Shown piece by piece: positions 34,869-43,714 of a stretch of 64,000 nucleotides of DNA. This DNA is from Prevotella sp. P2-180. GTDB lineage: Bacteria; Bacteroidota; Bacteroidia; Bacteroidales; Bacteroidaceae. Positions within the stretch are counted from its first letter, which is position 1; the number at the start of each line of letters is the position of its first letter. Below the pieces are notes generated by a model. It ran no database searches, was not told where the DNA came from, and saw only the letters and a list, made by a program, of their open reading frames with translations. The translations under genes were made by a program, and so were the position numbers. The stretch spans positions 1 through 64,000 of the forward strand of contig NZ_NPJI01000096.1 of the NCBI RefSeq assembly GCF_002251435.1, written 5' to 3'.

Positions 34869-36620
34869 TTATTCGCTCAAGTCCACTACCGGACGTACTT
34901 TCCAGCCGCGGCTGAAGAAGTCGGATGAATTGTCGATACCATCGTTGGCAGAGTTGCCCTTGAGATTTGGATTGGCGTTGAGCGTACCCTGATAGATTGG
35001 TAAGTACTCGTGACCTGGGAGCCAGCTGTCGTATGAAGACTTCACCATTGGGTCGATACCTACCTCAGAGTAGCTCACCGGAGCCTTCGGGTCGTCAAGT
35101 GTCTTGCGGAACGTTCCGTGTTCCTTCAGCTGCTGCAGACGGTCTGCAGAATAGAAGAATCCCCAGCGGAGGAGGTCGAAACCACGACCGGTTTCACAGC
35201 CGAACTCTTTTGGACGCTCCACGTTTGCAATCTGCTCAAACAGTTTGTCGGCAGAAGAGAAGTCGGCGAGCTTCAGGTCGTTAAGGTTTGCACGACGGCG
35301 CACCTCGTTAATCCAGTCAATAGCCTGCTGTGTAGGTCCGTTCACCTCGTTCTCGCATTCTGCGGCACGTAGCAGCACGTCAGAGTAGCGCATCAGTCGG
35401 AGGTTGATACCGCAGTGAAGACCTGTCACCACCTTGTCAACGAGGTTAGTACGCAAGTTTGTCCACTTTGCGATAGGCAGACCGCCGTTGAGGTTGTTTG
35501 TCACAACCGGCTCGTTAGCCGACATTGGCTGCGAATAACCCACGTTTCCATTCTCAAAGCCTTCCCAGTCGGCTTCGTATGTACCGATGGTCCAGTAAAG
35601 ACGCGGGTCGAGGCTTCCGGTCTTTGTGCGCTCAGCCTTGAAGAGGTTGTAGAGCCATGGAGAGGCAGAGAGGTCTGCCCATCCTCCGTATGCGCCAGGG
35701 CAGAAGTTCGATTCTATGGCATGTCCCTGTGTAGCGTTAGGAGAAGTGTTCACCGGTGTCCACTCGTCGTCAACACCCTGTGAGTCCTTGTCGAGGAACT
35801 GAACCTCGAAGAGGCTCTCGTCGTTGTTCTCGTAAGATGGGCCTTCACGGAAGTTGTCGCCGTAGTTAGCCATGAGTTTGTATGTACCATACTTCTTGTT
35901 GATGATGTCTTTCAGCACGGCAAGAGCCTCGCTGAACTTGTGACGCTGCATGAGGGTGCGTGCATAGTATCCGGCAGCGGCACCGCATGTGGCACGTCCC
36001 TTTGCCCATTCGCCTCCAGCATCTCTTGAAGGCAGCAGGGTCATGGCCTCTGAGAAGTCTTTCTCTATCTGGTCTACCACCTCATCGTAGGTTGCGTTAG
36101 TTCCGTACAGGCCGTCGAGTGAAGAGTAAGCGTCATAGCTTGTGATGAGCGACGGTGTCTGATAGTAGTTCACGAGGTTGTAGTATGCCAGTCCACGAAT
36201 GAAGAGGGCCTGTCCCTTAATGCGCTTCATTCTGTCTGAGAGGGCGGCATTGTCGTCGCCGGTGCGTGAAAGGATGAAGTTGGTCACGTTGATGGTGTAG
36301 TACCAGTCACGCCACGACCACATTCCTATTTCGTCGGTCACAGGCTCGTTGAGGTCGTCGAAAGGCATGTACCATACCTGTGAAGAGTTCCACACTTCGT
36401 CGCCGCGGCAAACGTCGATGTTGTAGCCTACACGTGCGTATGTACCTTCCATACGGATATGGTTGTATGCGGCAATTACGCTCTCCTCCAAGTCGTCGGC
36501 AGTTTCTCCGAACGAACTTGATGTCTGCTGGTTAGGGTTTGTCAAGTCCAGCTTGTCTCCACACGAAGAGAAGGTGCAGAGGCCCATCATGAGGGCAAGT
36601 GAATATTTATATAGTTTCAT
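34869..36620 (-). CDS. SusD/RagB-family outer-membrane glycan-binding lipoprotein
   Basis: The 583-residue lipoprotein (lipobox F-S-S-C, Cys about 20) has the SusD plan: an early N-P-N-Q ... L-E-E-S-V-I-A-A-Y-N-H-I helix, TPR-like helices with R-G-L-A-Y-Y-N-L-V, and the late motifs L-R-Y-S-D-V-L-L-R-A-A-E and I-N-E-V-R-R-R-A. SusD proteins lid the SusC channel and bind the oligosaccharide. It follows susC by 35 bases. Confidence 0.95.
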   Translation of the reverse strand: MKLYKYSLALMMGLCTFSSCGDKLDLTNPNQQTSSSFGETADDLEESVIAAYNHIRMEGTYARVGYNIDVCRGDEVWNSSQVWYMPFDDLNEPVTDEIGMWSWRDWYYTINVTNFILSRTGDDNAALSDRMKRIKGQALFIRGLAYYNLVNYYQTPSLITSYDAYSSLDGLYGTNATYDEVVDQIEKDFSEAMTLLPSRDAGGEWAKGRATCGAAAGYYARTLMQRHKFSEALAVLKDIINKKYGTYKLMANYGDNFREGPSYENNDESLFEVQFLDKDSQGVDDEWTPVNTSPNATQGHAIESNFCPGAYGGWADLSASPWLYNLFKAERTKTGSLDPRLYWTIGTYEADWEGFENGNVGYSQPMSANEPVVTNNLNGGLPIAKWTNLRTNLVDKVVTGLHCGINLRLMRYSDVLLRAAECENEVNGPTQQAIDWINEVRRRANLNDLKLADFSSADKLFEQIANVERPKEFGCETGRGFDLLRWGFFYSADRLQQLKEHGTFRKTLDDPKAPVSYSEVGIDPMVKSSYDSWLPGHEYLPIYQGTLNANPNLKGNSANDGIDNSSDFFSRGWKVRPVVDLSE

Positions 36621-36655
36621 ATTACTATTCCTTATATTATATATAATGTGTAAGA

Positions 36656-39600
36656 TTAGAATGTGAAGTGCAGACCTGCCATGAAGCTACGTGCGCTTGG
36701 GAAAGAGCAGAAGTTGTAGCCAGGTGTGAATGTACCGCCCGCATAGTCAACATTGTATCCCTTGTAACCTGTGAAGGTGTGGAGGTTCTGTGCAGATACA
36801 TATACGCGAACTCCTGAAACGTAGTTGCCGAACCACTTGTCGGGCAGGTTGTAGCCAAGCTCTACGTTGGCTATCTTCCAGTATGCTGCGTTCTGAATCT
36901 TGCGCTCGCTGAAGAGGTCGTTCCATGCCAGTGTGGCATTGTTGGCCGCGTATGTGCGTGGAATGCTTGAGAGGTATGTTGTACCGTCTTCCGACCATCG
37001 GTTTGCGTCACTCATTGCTACGTCCTTGTTGCCCCAGCCGTAGCAAGAGTTAAGGCTGTTGTAGATGTCGTCGCTGACGTGATAGTTGAGAGCGCCGAAT
37101 GTAGCCACGCTCAGGTCGAAGTTCTTGTATTCGAAACGTACGTTGAGACCGAAGTTAATCTTTGGTAGACCGCTTCCAAGCACAGTCCGGTCGTATGCGT
37201 CGATAGTGCCGTCGGGAGTGCCATCCGGACCGGAGATGTCCTTGTAGAGGCAGTCACCCACATTTGCGCCAGGCTGCGATGCGTGGTTGTCGAGGTCTTC
37301 CTGTGTACGTGCTATTCCCTCGTATACCCATCCGTAGAACTTACCGATTTCCTGTCCTACCTCAGTCTTGTAAGCACCTTCGATATATGACTCTGTACCG
37401 AAACCGAGCGAAGTGACCTTGTTGTTCAGTGTGCTGAGGTTTGCTCCAATCTGATACTTGAAGTCGTGGTCGTTGTTACGATATGTAGCAGAGAACTCGA
37501 AACCGCTGTTTTCCATAGAGGCGGCGTTCATTGTAACTGTTGTGTTGCTTACACCAGCCTGTGCAGGCACAGGAACGGCATAGAGAAGGTCTTCCGACAC
37601 ATTCTTGTACCACTCGAAGGTGAACTCCAAACGGTTGCGGAACATTGCCACGTCGATACCCACGTTGGTGGTCTTCTTCTTCTCCCATGCAAGGTTGTTG
37701 TCGGTGAAGGTAGAAACAGCAGAACCTGTTACAGGTATATTGCCGAAGCTATATGTCATGTTGTTGCGGTTCATGGTTGTCTGGAACATAAATTCACCGA
37801 TGTTCTCGTTACCAAGTACACCATAGCTACCGCGAATCTTAAACATGTTCATCACGTCAGGTGTGAATGGGAAGAACTTTTCCTTGTCCACACGCCAACC
37901 AACAGACACTGATGGGAATGTACCCCAACGGATGTTCTTAGAGAGGCGTGAGCTACCGTCTCTACGTACCACTGCAGAAAGCAAGTACTTCTCGTCGTAG
38001 TTGTAGTTAATACGTCCGATGTAAGAAGCAATGGCGTGCTTGTACTCATAAGAAGAAGAGTAGGTGCTTGCTCCGTTCTGTAGCTGGAGGAAGTATGGTT
38101 CCGGGAAGTTCACTGCCCAACCAGTAAGAAGGTCGGTGTATTCTTCCTCGTATGTCTGACCTACAACGACATTTACATGGTGCTTGCCTATGGTGCCGTC
38201 GTAAGTAAGTGTGTTTTCTATCAGGGCGTCGGTATAATCGCGCGAACCCTTTGTCAACTTCTCGTTAGACTTGTCGAGATATACACGGTTGCTCTGTGCC
38301 CAGGCAGCAATCCAGGTGAAGTCCTTGGCGTGTGTCTTGCTGTAAGAGAGGTTGATGTTGTAGTGCAGCGAGTGGTTCTTTATTTTCAGGCCAAGCATGT
38401 CAAACAGGTCAACATCGGCTGAAGCTGTACCCACGAAGCGGTCAACGCGTGTGTTACGCTGCAACAAGTTGTTGACAAGCAGAGGGTTTGAGGCCGAGAT
38501 GTCGCCGTGGATATTGTCGTAGTAAACACCATATCCGTATGCGTCATATCTATAACCGCTGGCAAGACCCACCTTGTCGTCGAGCACCCATGTTGACTCG
38601 TCGTATGCCTTGATGGTAGGCTGCATGAGCAGTGTTCCGCGGAGCACGTTGGTCACGTCACCGTAGAGACCCTGAACATACTCTCTGGCGTTTGACAGAC
38701 CCATGTTGTCCTGGTCGGAGTGAGAGTAAACGAGACTTGTGCGGAACTTGATGAACTTTGCGTCCATGGTGTTGTTCACGCGTGCAGTGTAACGCTCGTA
38801 GTTAGGTCCTGCTCCCTCAAGCGTACCCTTCTGGTTGAAGTAGTCGAGAGAGATGTTGTATGTGCTGTGGGCACTACCGCCGCTGAGATTCACGTTGTGG
38901 TTTTGGCGTGTACCAGTCTTGAACACTTCCTTGAACCAGTCGGTGTTGGTATTGTCCATAAACTTATACTTGCCTGTGGTGGGGTCAAGAGAGTAGCCGC
39001 CGGGAAGAGTTGTACCGGAGTTTGCACAAGCCTGACCGATATAGTTGCTGTACATGTCAGCATCCATCACATCATAAACATCGCTTGGAATCTGGTCAAC
39101 ACCGAAATATCCTGAGTAGTTCACCTTCAGTGGTTGGTCTTTCTTACCGTTCTTTGTTGTGATGATGATCACACCGTTGGCGGCACGCGAACCGTAGATG
39201 GCACCTGCGGCAGCATCCTTAAGCACCTGTATGGTCTCAATGTCGTTAGGAGAGAAGTCGCGGATGGTTGTACCCATAGGCACACCGTCGATGACATAAA
39301 GAGGTGCAGTGCTACCGAACGAGCCGATACCGCGGATTCTTACCGATGGGTCAGCACCCGGCTGTCCGTCAGAAGTGATCTGCACTCCAGGTACCTTACC
39401 TTCAAGCATTGTCGAGATGTTGGAGTTAGATACCTTCTTCAGTTCGTCAGCGTTGACGATAGACACCGAACCTGTGAGGTCTGCTTTCTTCTGCACACCG
39501 TAACCCACTACAACCACCTGGTCGAGCACGTTGGTGTCAGATTCTAATTGAATAGGTTCGAGCACCGCGCGTCCGCGCACGGCAATCTCGCGGGTCTTGT

Positions 39601-39859
39601 AGCCCATGTAGCTTACCACTATGACAGCATTGCTTTTTGCACTGATGGTAAAGTTACCGTCGAAGTCGGTAATCACTCCGGTTGTCGCGTCTTTCAACCT
39701 TACAGTGGCACCGATGAGCGGCTCACCGTTTTCATCAACAACCTGTCCCTTGACCGTAATGGTCGCCTGTGCTACTGAGGCCTGTACTGGCATTGGGCAG
39801 AGCGAAACGCCGCCGATGGCACCCAAACATAGCATAACTGAGAATAATTGTTTCCTCAT
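36656..39859 (-). CDS. SusC/RagA-family TonB-dependent outer-membrane transporter
   Basis: The 1067-residue protein has a signal peptide, a carboxypeptidase-like beta domain (about 33-115), a TonB box near D-Q-V-V-V-V-G-Y-G, a plug domain (V-P-G-V-Q-I-T-S-D-G-Q-P-G-A, S-R-A-A-N-G-V-I-I-I-T-T-K) and a 22-stranded barrel ending A-G-L-H-F-T-F. It imports oligosaccharides bound by SusD with energy from TonB-ExbBD. It is the first gene of the PUL operon. A -7 element at 39969-39976 and a 21-bp-spaced direct repeat lie upstream. Confidence 0.96.
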   Translation of the reverse strand: MRKQLFSVMLCLGAIGGVSLCPMPVQASVAQATITVKGQVVDENGEPLIGATVRLKDATTGVITDFDGNFTISAKSNAVIVVSYMGYKTREIAVRGRAVLEPIQLESDTNVLDQVVVVGYGVQKKADLTGSVSIVNADELKKVSNSNISTMLEGKVPGVQITSDGQPGADPSVRIRGIGSFGSTAPLYVIDGVPMGTTIRDFSPNDIETIQVLKDAAAGAIYGSRAANGVIIITTKNGKKDQPLKVNYSGYFGVDQIPSDVYDVMDADMYSNYIGQACANSGTTLPGGYSLDPTTGKYKFMDNTNTDWFKEVFKTGTRQNHNVNLSGGSAHSTYNISLDYFNQKGTLEGAGPNYERYTARVNNTMDAKFIKFRTSLVYSHSDQDNMGLSNAREYVQGLYGDVTNVLRGTLLMQPTIKAYDESTWVLDDKVGLASGYRYDAYGYGVYYDNIHGDISASNPLLVNNLLQRNTRVDRFVGTASADVDLFDMLGLKIKNHSLHYNINLSYSKTHAKDFTWIAAWAQSNRVYLDKSNEKLTKGSRDYTDALIENTLTYDGTIGKHHVNVVVGQTYEEEYTDLLTGWAVNFPEPYFLQLQNGASTYSSSYEYKHAIASYIGRINYNYDEKYLLSAVVRRDGSSRLSKNIRWGTFPSVSVGWRVDKEKFFPFTPDVMNMFKIRGSYGVLGNENIGEFMFQTTMNRNNMTYSFGNIPVTGSAVSTFTDNNLAWEKKKTTNVGIDVAMFRNRLEFTFEWYKNVSEDLLYAVPVPAQAGVSNTTVTMNAASMENSGFEFSATYRNNDHDFKYQIGANLSTLNNKVTSLGFGTESYIEGAYKTEVGQEIGKFYGWVYEGIARTQEDLDNHASQPGANVGDCLYKDISGPDGTPDGTIDAYDRTVLGSGLPKINFGLNVRFEYKNFDLSVATFGALNYHVSDDIYNSLNSCYGWGNKDVAMSDANRWSEDGTTYLSSIPRTYAANNATLAWNDLFSERKIQNAAYWKIANVELGYNLPDKWFGNYVSGVRVYVSAQNLHTFTGYKGYNVDYAGGTFTPGYNFCSFPSARSFMAGLHFTF

Positions 39860-39968
39860 TGTTAATACGTTTTATTAGGTTATAAATTAGAATTATTCAA
39901 TACAATGTTTTTGTTAATTATAATAAGGTGTTGATATACATCAATGATATAAATCAACGAAATCGATG

Positions 39969-39976
39969 CAAAATTA
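39969..39976 (-). promoter_or_regulatory. -7 element of the susC operon promoter
   Basis: The minus strand reads TAATTTTG. There is no -33 TTTG; its place is taken by the upstream AGGTGGA repeats, as expected for an activator-dependent promoter. Confidence 0.55.
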
Positions 39977-39994
39977 GCATTAATTAGGTTTTGC

Positions 39995-40023
39995 TAGGTG
40001 GAAATTTTAATATTTTAGGTGGA
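39995..40023. promoter_or_regulatory. Direct-repeat operator candidate upstream of susC
   Basis: TAGGTGGA occurs at 39995-40002 and 40016-40023 in the same direction, 21 bp apart (two helical turns). The pair lies about 34-61 bases upstream of the predicted start, a position typical of AraC-family activators. The neighbouring gene encodes an AraC-domain regulator. Confidence 0.5.
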
Positions 40024-40052
40024 CAAATAAGATTTTGAACCTTTTTTTTCCA

Positions 40053-43025
40053 CTATTTAGTCATAGAATCGACAAAATTCGATGGACTGGTCCCATATTT
40101 CTGGCTAAAGCATCGCGTAAAGTATTTCGGGTCGTTGAAACCCACCCTGTAGGCTATCTCGGTAATGTTGAGGTTGCCTTCGTTTTGTGACAGCATCTCG
40201 CGGGCCATATTCAGGCGATAGTCTTTTATGAATTGAGTTACCGTCTGACCGGTTTCCGCCTTTACCTTTTTCACGAGCAGACTACGGCTCATGCCTACCC
40301 CGTCGGCAAGTCGGTCGCCGTCAAAGTTGGAGTCCATATAGTTTTTCTTCATCACGTTTAGTAGGCGTTCCATAAACGGCATTGCATGTTGCTTGTCGTA
40401 TTGCTTCTCTTCCTCTGCCACCTTGGCAATGGTTTCCTTAAAACGCTTTTGGGAGTCGAGTATATTTCTTATACGCGTCTGGGTAACCATAGGGTCATCG
40501 GAGTCCTCCAAAGCTTCCTTTATGGGAGTAAGCAGTCGCATGGTCTCCCGTTCCCTTATTGTTTCAAGACGTCGCCTGTAGACATACACTGCCACTACTG
40601 AGACAACAGCCACAACAATGAGCATAAACCACCAGGACTTCCAGAAGTATGGAGTAACGCAAATGTCGATGCTTGCCGTGTTGAGCACGTTGCCTGATAT
40701 GGCCGACACATATTTCACTTCGAGAGTGAACTTGCCTGAAGGGAGGTTGGTGTAGCGCACTGAGTGTTCGCCAAGGCGCATCTTCACCCAGTCGCGGTCA
40801 AAACCACGCAGACGGTAATAGTACAGTCCCTTGGCTTCCTGGTTGTATTGTAAAGCCGAGAAACTTATGGCAAATGACTTGTCGGACTCGTGCATGTTAA
40901 TTTGACTTGCCACAGAGATGTCTTTGTCGAGATAGTCTGAACCTGCATATACAGCCTGGTTTCCTATGGTAAGGGAGGTGAAAGTCAGCTTGTCGTTTCC
41001 CCGTGTTATATGATTAAGGCCAAATACCTCTGACAGTCCCTTGTCGGTTCCGAGATATACTGTCTTTCCTGCCGCAAGGGCTGAGTTCCAATAGAAGGTG
41101 GCCGACACAAGTCCGTCGGAAGAGTCGAAATTGGTAAAGGTATCGTCGGCGGGATTATACACCGAGAGACCGCAGTTGGTTGTTATCCAAAGATTTCCGC
41201 TTATGTCGCAGGCTATGCCTTTCACACAGTTGTTTGCGAGTCCGTTTTCTGTTGTGAGACATTGGAAATGCCATTCTTCTTTTTCGTCTTGCACTGCACG
41301 GTAAATGCCGTAGTTGTTGCTGCCTATCCAGATGGTACCGTCGGCTGTTTCACAGAAGCATGTGATTTTGTCGACTACCTTAGAGTCGGGCTGGTCGAGT
41401 TTATACATGTAGTTTGTACAGATAAACGGATACTGCCCTTTATTGTCGCGGTGGTTAAGGTCGATGATACGCAGTCCTGTCTGGCTTCCCATCCAAAGGT
41501 GTCCTCTGCTGTCGACCAGCGAGCCGATGCATCCTCTTACGTCGAGGCATCGTTCAAAAGGCAGCAACAGCTGTTTTCTGTCGAAGTCATAGAAGAACAT
41601 TCCGTCATTACTGCCTATCCAAAGTCCGTTGTTACGCGAGTCGAAGGCAAAAGCCCCTATGTAATTCAGCAGTTTATTATATTTCTCTCCTACATCGAGA
41701 TGATATATTTCCTTGGGGTTGTCCATCATCACCACATCCACTCCCCCACCCCATGAACCTACCCAGAGGCGGCGGTTGGCGTCGGCTTCAAGCGTGGAAA
41801 CGGAATTGTGCGACAGGCGACTGTTGGAGGTGTTGAAATGCTGGAAAGTGTCGCTTCCCACAGGGCGACGATTCAGTCCGCCATCAACGGTTCCTGCCCA
41901 TAAGGTACCGTCGGGCTCAACATACATTGCATTTACACAATTAGGTGACAGTGACCCGGGGTCGCTGGTGTTTACAAAATTACGAATCTTCATCTGTCGT
42001 GCCGAAAAGCGGAAGATGCCCATGGTCTCTGTTCCGACCCACACTACCCCAGGCCTGACAAACATGCAATGTACGAAGTCGCCCATATGCGGCGAAGGCA
42101 TGCACGAGGTGTCCCAAGGCGTAAAACTGTCCTTTGCCGCATCATAGATGTTCACTCCACCAAGAGTGCCGACCAGAAGTTTGTTGTCGCTCGAGCGTGC
42201 AAGACATGTAGTGTAGCTGTTTGTAAGCGACTGCGGCCCTTCACCTTTTATATAATGGCGTATCATGTCGGTGGCTGGTGTATACCGGAAAAGTCCAACG
42301 TTGGTACTTATCCAGGTATCGCCACCAAAATTCAGGAAGTCGGTAATATATACATTGTCGAGAACATCCAAAGTACGAGAAAGAGAAGACTTTACCAATT
42401 TTGAATTTTGTGCGACAAAACGTTGCAGTTTTCCATCCGACGACATCCACACCGACCCGTCGCTATTGGCGTCATAGATATGCACCTCAGGAGTATTACT
42501 TGAATACATTGTTGTAGCAATTTCAACAATATTCCCCATTTCATCGAACACAAAGCGATAGACATGCGTTCGTGTCAAAAGCCAGATATTGTCTTTTGAG
42601 TCAAGGTATACGAAAATGGATGGTTCATTTAGAATTTTGGACAAATCAGCTGTCTTACACTTCACTTGGGCCTTTTGGTATGTATCAAGGTCTATTATGT
42701 CTGTTCCCTCATCGAAGCTCACCCAAAGGCGGTTGAATTTGTCTTCCACCAACGTGCGACAAGAATTGCTTCTCAGGTTTAGCGAGCGAGTGCCGAATCC
42801 GAGGTTCATAAAGCCATATCCGTCGTATCGTGTCAGGCCGCCTCCGTATGTGGCAATCCATATAAAGCCACGACTGTCTTCATAAATATCGTTCACAAAG
42901 TTATGTGGCAACCCGGTATGCATGTCAAGGACAGTGAGATTGCTCTCTCCGTCTAGTTCGTGTGAAAAGACATTTCTTGTAGAAATGACAATAACACAGA
43001 GTATAATAAGCAAATACTTGTTCAT
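40053..43025 (-). CDS. Membrane-bound PUL regulator: propeller sensor fused to AraC domain, no kinase
   Basis: The 990-residue protein starts like an HTCS: signal sequence, two sets of two-component-regulator propeller repeats (D-x-x-G-F-I-W-I-A-T and relatives), a Y_Y_Y domain (about 720-790) and one membrane span (795-817). After a helical linker of about 70 residues it goes straight to an AraC-type domain (about 885-988, with F-I-K-D-Y-R-L-N-M-A-R-E-M-L and I-A-Y-R-V-G-F-N-D-P-K-Y-F). No HisKA, HATPase or receiver domain is present and the frame is unbroken. It probably senses a pectic oligosaccharide and controls susC from the membrane. Confidence 0.88.
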   Translation of the reverse strand: MNKYLLIILCVIVISTRNVFSHELDGESNLTVLDMHTGLPHNFVNDIYEDSRGFIWIATYGGGLTRYDGYGFMNLGFGTRSLNLRSNSCRTLVEDKFNRLWVSFDEGTDIIDLDTYQKAQVKCKTADLSKILNEPSIFVYLDSKDNIWLLTRTHVYRFVFDEMGNIVEIATTMYSSNTPEVHIYDANSDGSVWMSSDGKLQRFVAQNSKLVKSSLSRTLDVLDNVYITDFLNFGGDTWISTNVGLFRYTPATDMIRHYIKGEGPQSLTNSYTTCLARSSDNKLLVGTLGGVNIYDAAKDSFTPWDTSCMPSPHMGDFVHCMFVRPGVVWVGTETMGIFRFSARQMKIRNFVNTSDPGSLSPNCVNAMYVEPDGTLWAGTVDGGLNRRPVGSDTFQHFNTSNSRLSHNSVSTLEADANRRLWVGSWGGGVDVVMMDNPKEIYHLDVGEKYNKLLNYIGAFAFDSRNNGLWIGSNDGMFFYDFDRKQLLLPFERCLDVRGCIGSLVDSRGHLWMGSQTGLRIIDLNHRDNKGQYPFICTNYMYKLDQPDSKVVDKITCFCETADGTIWIGSNNYGIYRAVQDEKEEWHFQCLTTENGLANNCVKGIACDISGNLWITTNCGLSVYNPADDTFTNFDSSDGLVSATFYWNSALAAGKTVYLGTDKGLSEVFGLNHITRGNDKLTFTSLTIGNQAVYAGSDYLDKDISVASQINMHESDKSFAISFSALQYNQEAKGLYYYRLRGFDRDWVKMRLGEHSVRYTNLPSGKFTLEVKYVSAISGNVLNTASIDICVTPYFWKSWWFMLIVVAVVSVVAVYVYRRRLETIRERETMRLLTPIKEALEDSDDPMVTQTRIRNILDSQKRFKETIAKVAEEEKQYDKQHAMPFMERLLNVMKKNYMDSNFDGDRLADGVGMSRSLLVKKVKAETGQTVTQFIKDYRLNMAREMLSQNEGNLNITEIAYRVGFNDPKYFTRCFSQKYGTSPSNFVDSMTK

Positions 43026-43065
43026 AGCTTTTAGGTGTCAAAATAAACATTTGATTGCGTGGTTG

Positions 43066-43096
43066 CAAATGTAATAACTATTTTTGAAAGCACAAA
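43066..43096 (-). promoter_or_regulatory. Promoter of the AraC-type PUL regulator
   Basis: On the minus strand TTTG at 43096-43093, 19 bases, then TACATTTG at 43073-43066. Confidence 0.65.
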
Positions 43097-43420
43097 ATTT
43101 TCGGCTTCTTTTTTTGCATTTGAGCGTGATTTTCTTCAAAAGTCTGGACATTCGTCCTTTATTTTGGCGCGTATAAACATTTTCGTGGAAATCACAACTG
43201 TCACTCTTTTGTCACTCTTCTATCACCACATAACTATCTGGCTACATGATAGTTAATGCAAGAAATGACAGAGGTGACAGAAAAATTATAAAATTTAAGT
43301 TACGCGCGCGCAAGAAAAGGACAATGTGGCGGCATCTGATTAATAGTAATAAAAGTATAAAGCCTGTTGAATATAAGTTTTCAAAATAGCCATTTGGATT
43401 TTATCTCTATAACGTATTGG

Positions 43421-43512
43421 TTTTATATTCCGCAGTGCGGAACGTACGTTCACCATTGCGGAATGTACGTTCACCATTGCGGAATACACATTCCACACTG
43501 CGGAATATAAAA
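43421..43512. repeat. 92-bp element: three 21-bp tandem repeats inside a 16-bp inverted repeat
   Basis: Three units of 21 bp start at 43437, 43458 and 43479, each opening GCGGAA and the first two sharing GTACGTTCACCATT. The block is bounded by TTTTATATTCCGCAGT (43421-43436) and its exact reverse complement (43497-43512). Each unit contains a dyad, including the perfect palindrome GAACGTACGTTC. Confidence 0.8.
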
Positions 43513-43514
43513 CA

Positions 43515-43547
43515 AAAGCCTGTTCTTGGTAAATTAAAACAGGCTTT
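43515..43547. terminator. Terminator-like hairpin with no gene ending at it
   Basis: AAAGCCTGTT pairs perfectly with AACAGGCTTT. On the minus strand the stem is followed by TTTTGTTTTA. It lies between divergent genes, so it ends no known transcript. Confidence 0.5.
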
Positions 43548-43660
43548 GTGGGACAATTATACCAGTAGGAGATAAGACTTTATAATAGTCGCACATAAAA
43601 GGTTACAATGACTCATACTACATTTGGAGTGATACGGAAATAAAAAAAATGGCAAAAACA

Positions 43661-43692
43661 TTTGGATATACGAGAAAAATGTCGTACTTTTG
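43661..43692 (+). promoter_or_regulatory. Consensus promoter of the GH53 gene
   Basis: TTTG at 43661-43664, exactly 20 bases, then TACTTTTG at 43685-43692. The start codon follows closely, leaving a leader of only 10-16 bases. Confidence 0.8.
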
Positions 43693-43714
43693 CAAGTAAC
43701 TTAATTACATGTTT

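Larger units (their letters stand above)
43097..43660. other. Intergenic region between divergent regulator and GH53 genes
   Basis: No gene is seen. It holds repeated TGTCACTC and TGACAGA boxes (about 43195-43283), an 8-bp dyad TAACTATC/GATAGTTA (43231-43255), an alternating CG run near 43313, a 92-bp repeat element (43421-43512) and an orphan hairpin (43515-43547). Confidence 0.6.

Noticed and set aside
40053..43025. Regulator as a frameshifted HTCS
   Set aside because: The frame is open throughout and the linker is continuous; no kinase or receiver fragment is found in other frames nearby.
43261..43560. CRISPR array suspected from regular repeats
   Set aside because: The units are 21 bp without spacers, only three copies exist and no cas gene is present in the window.
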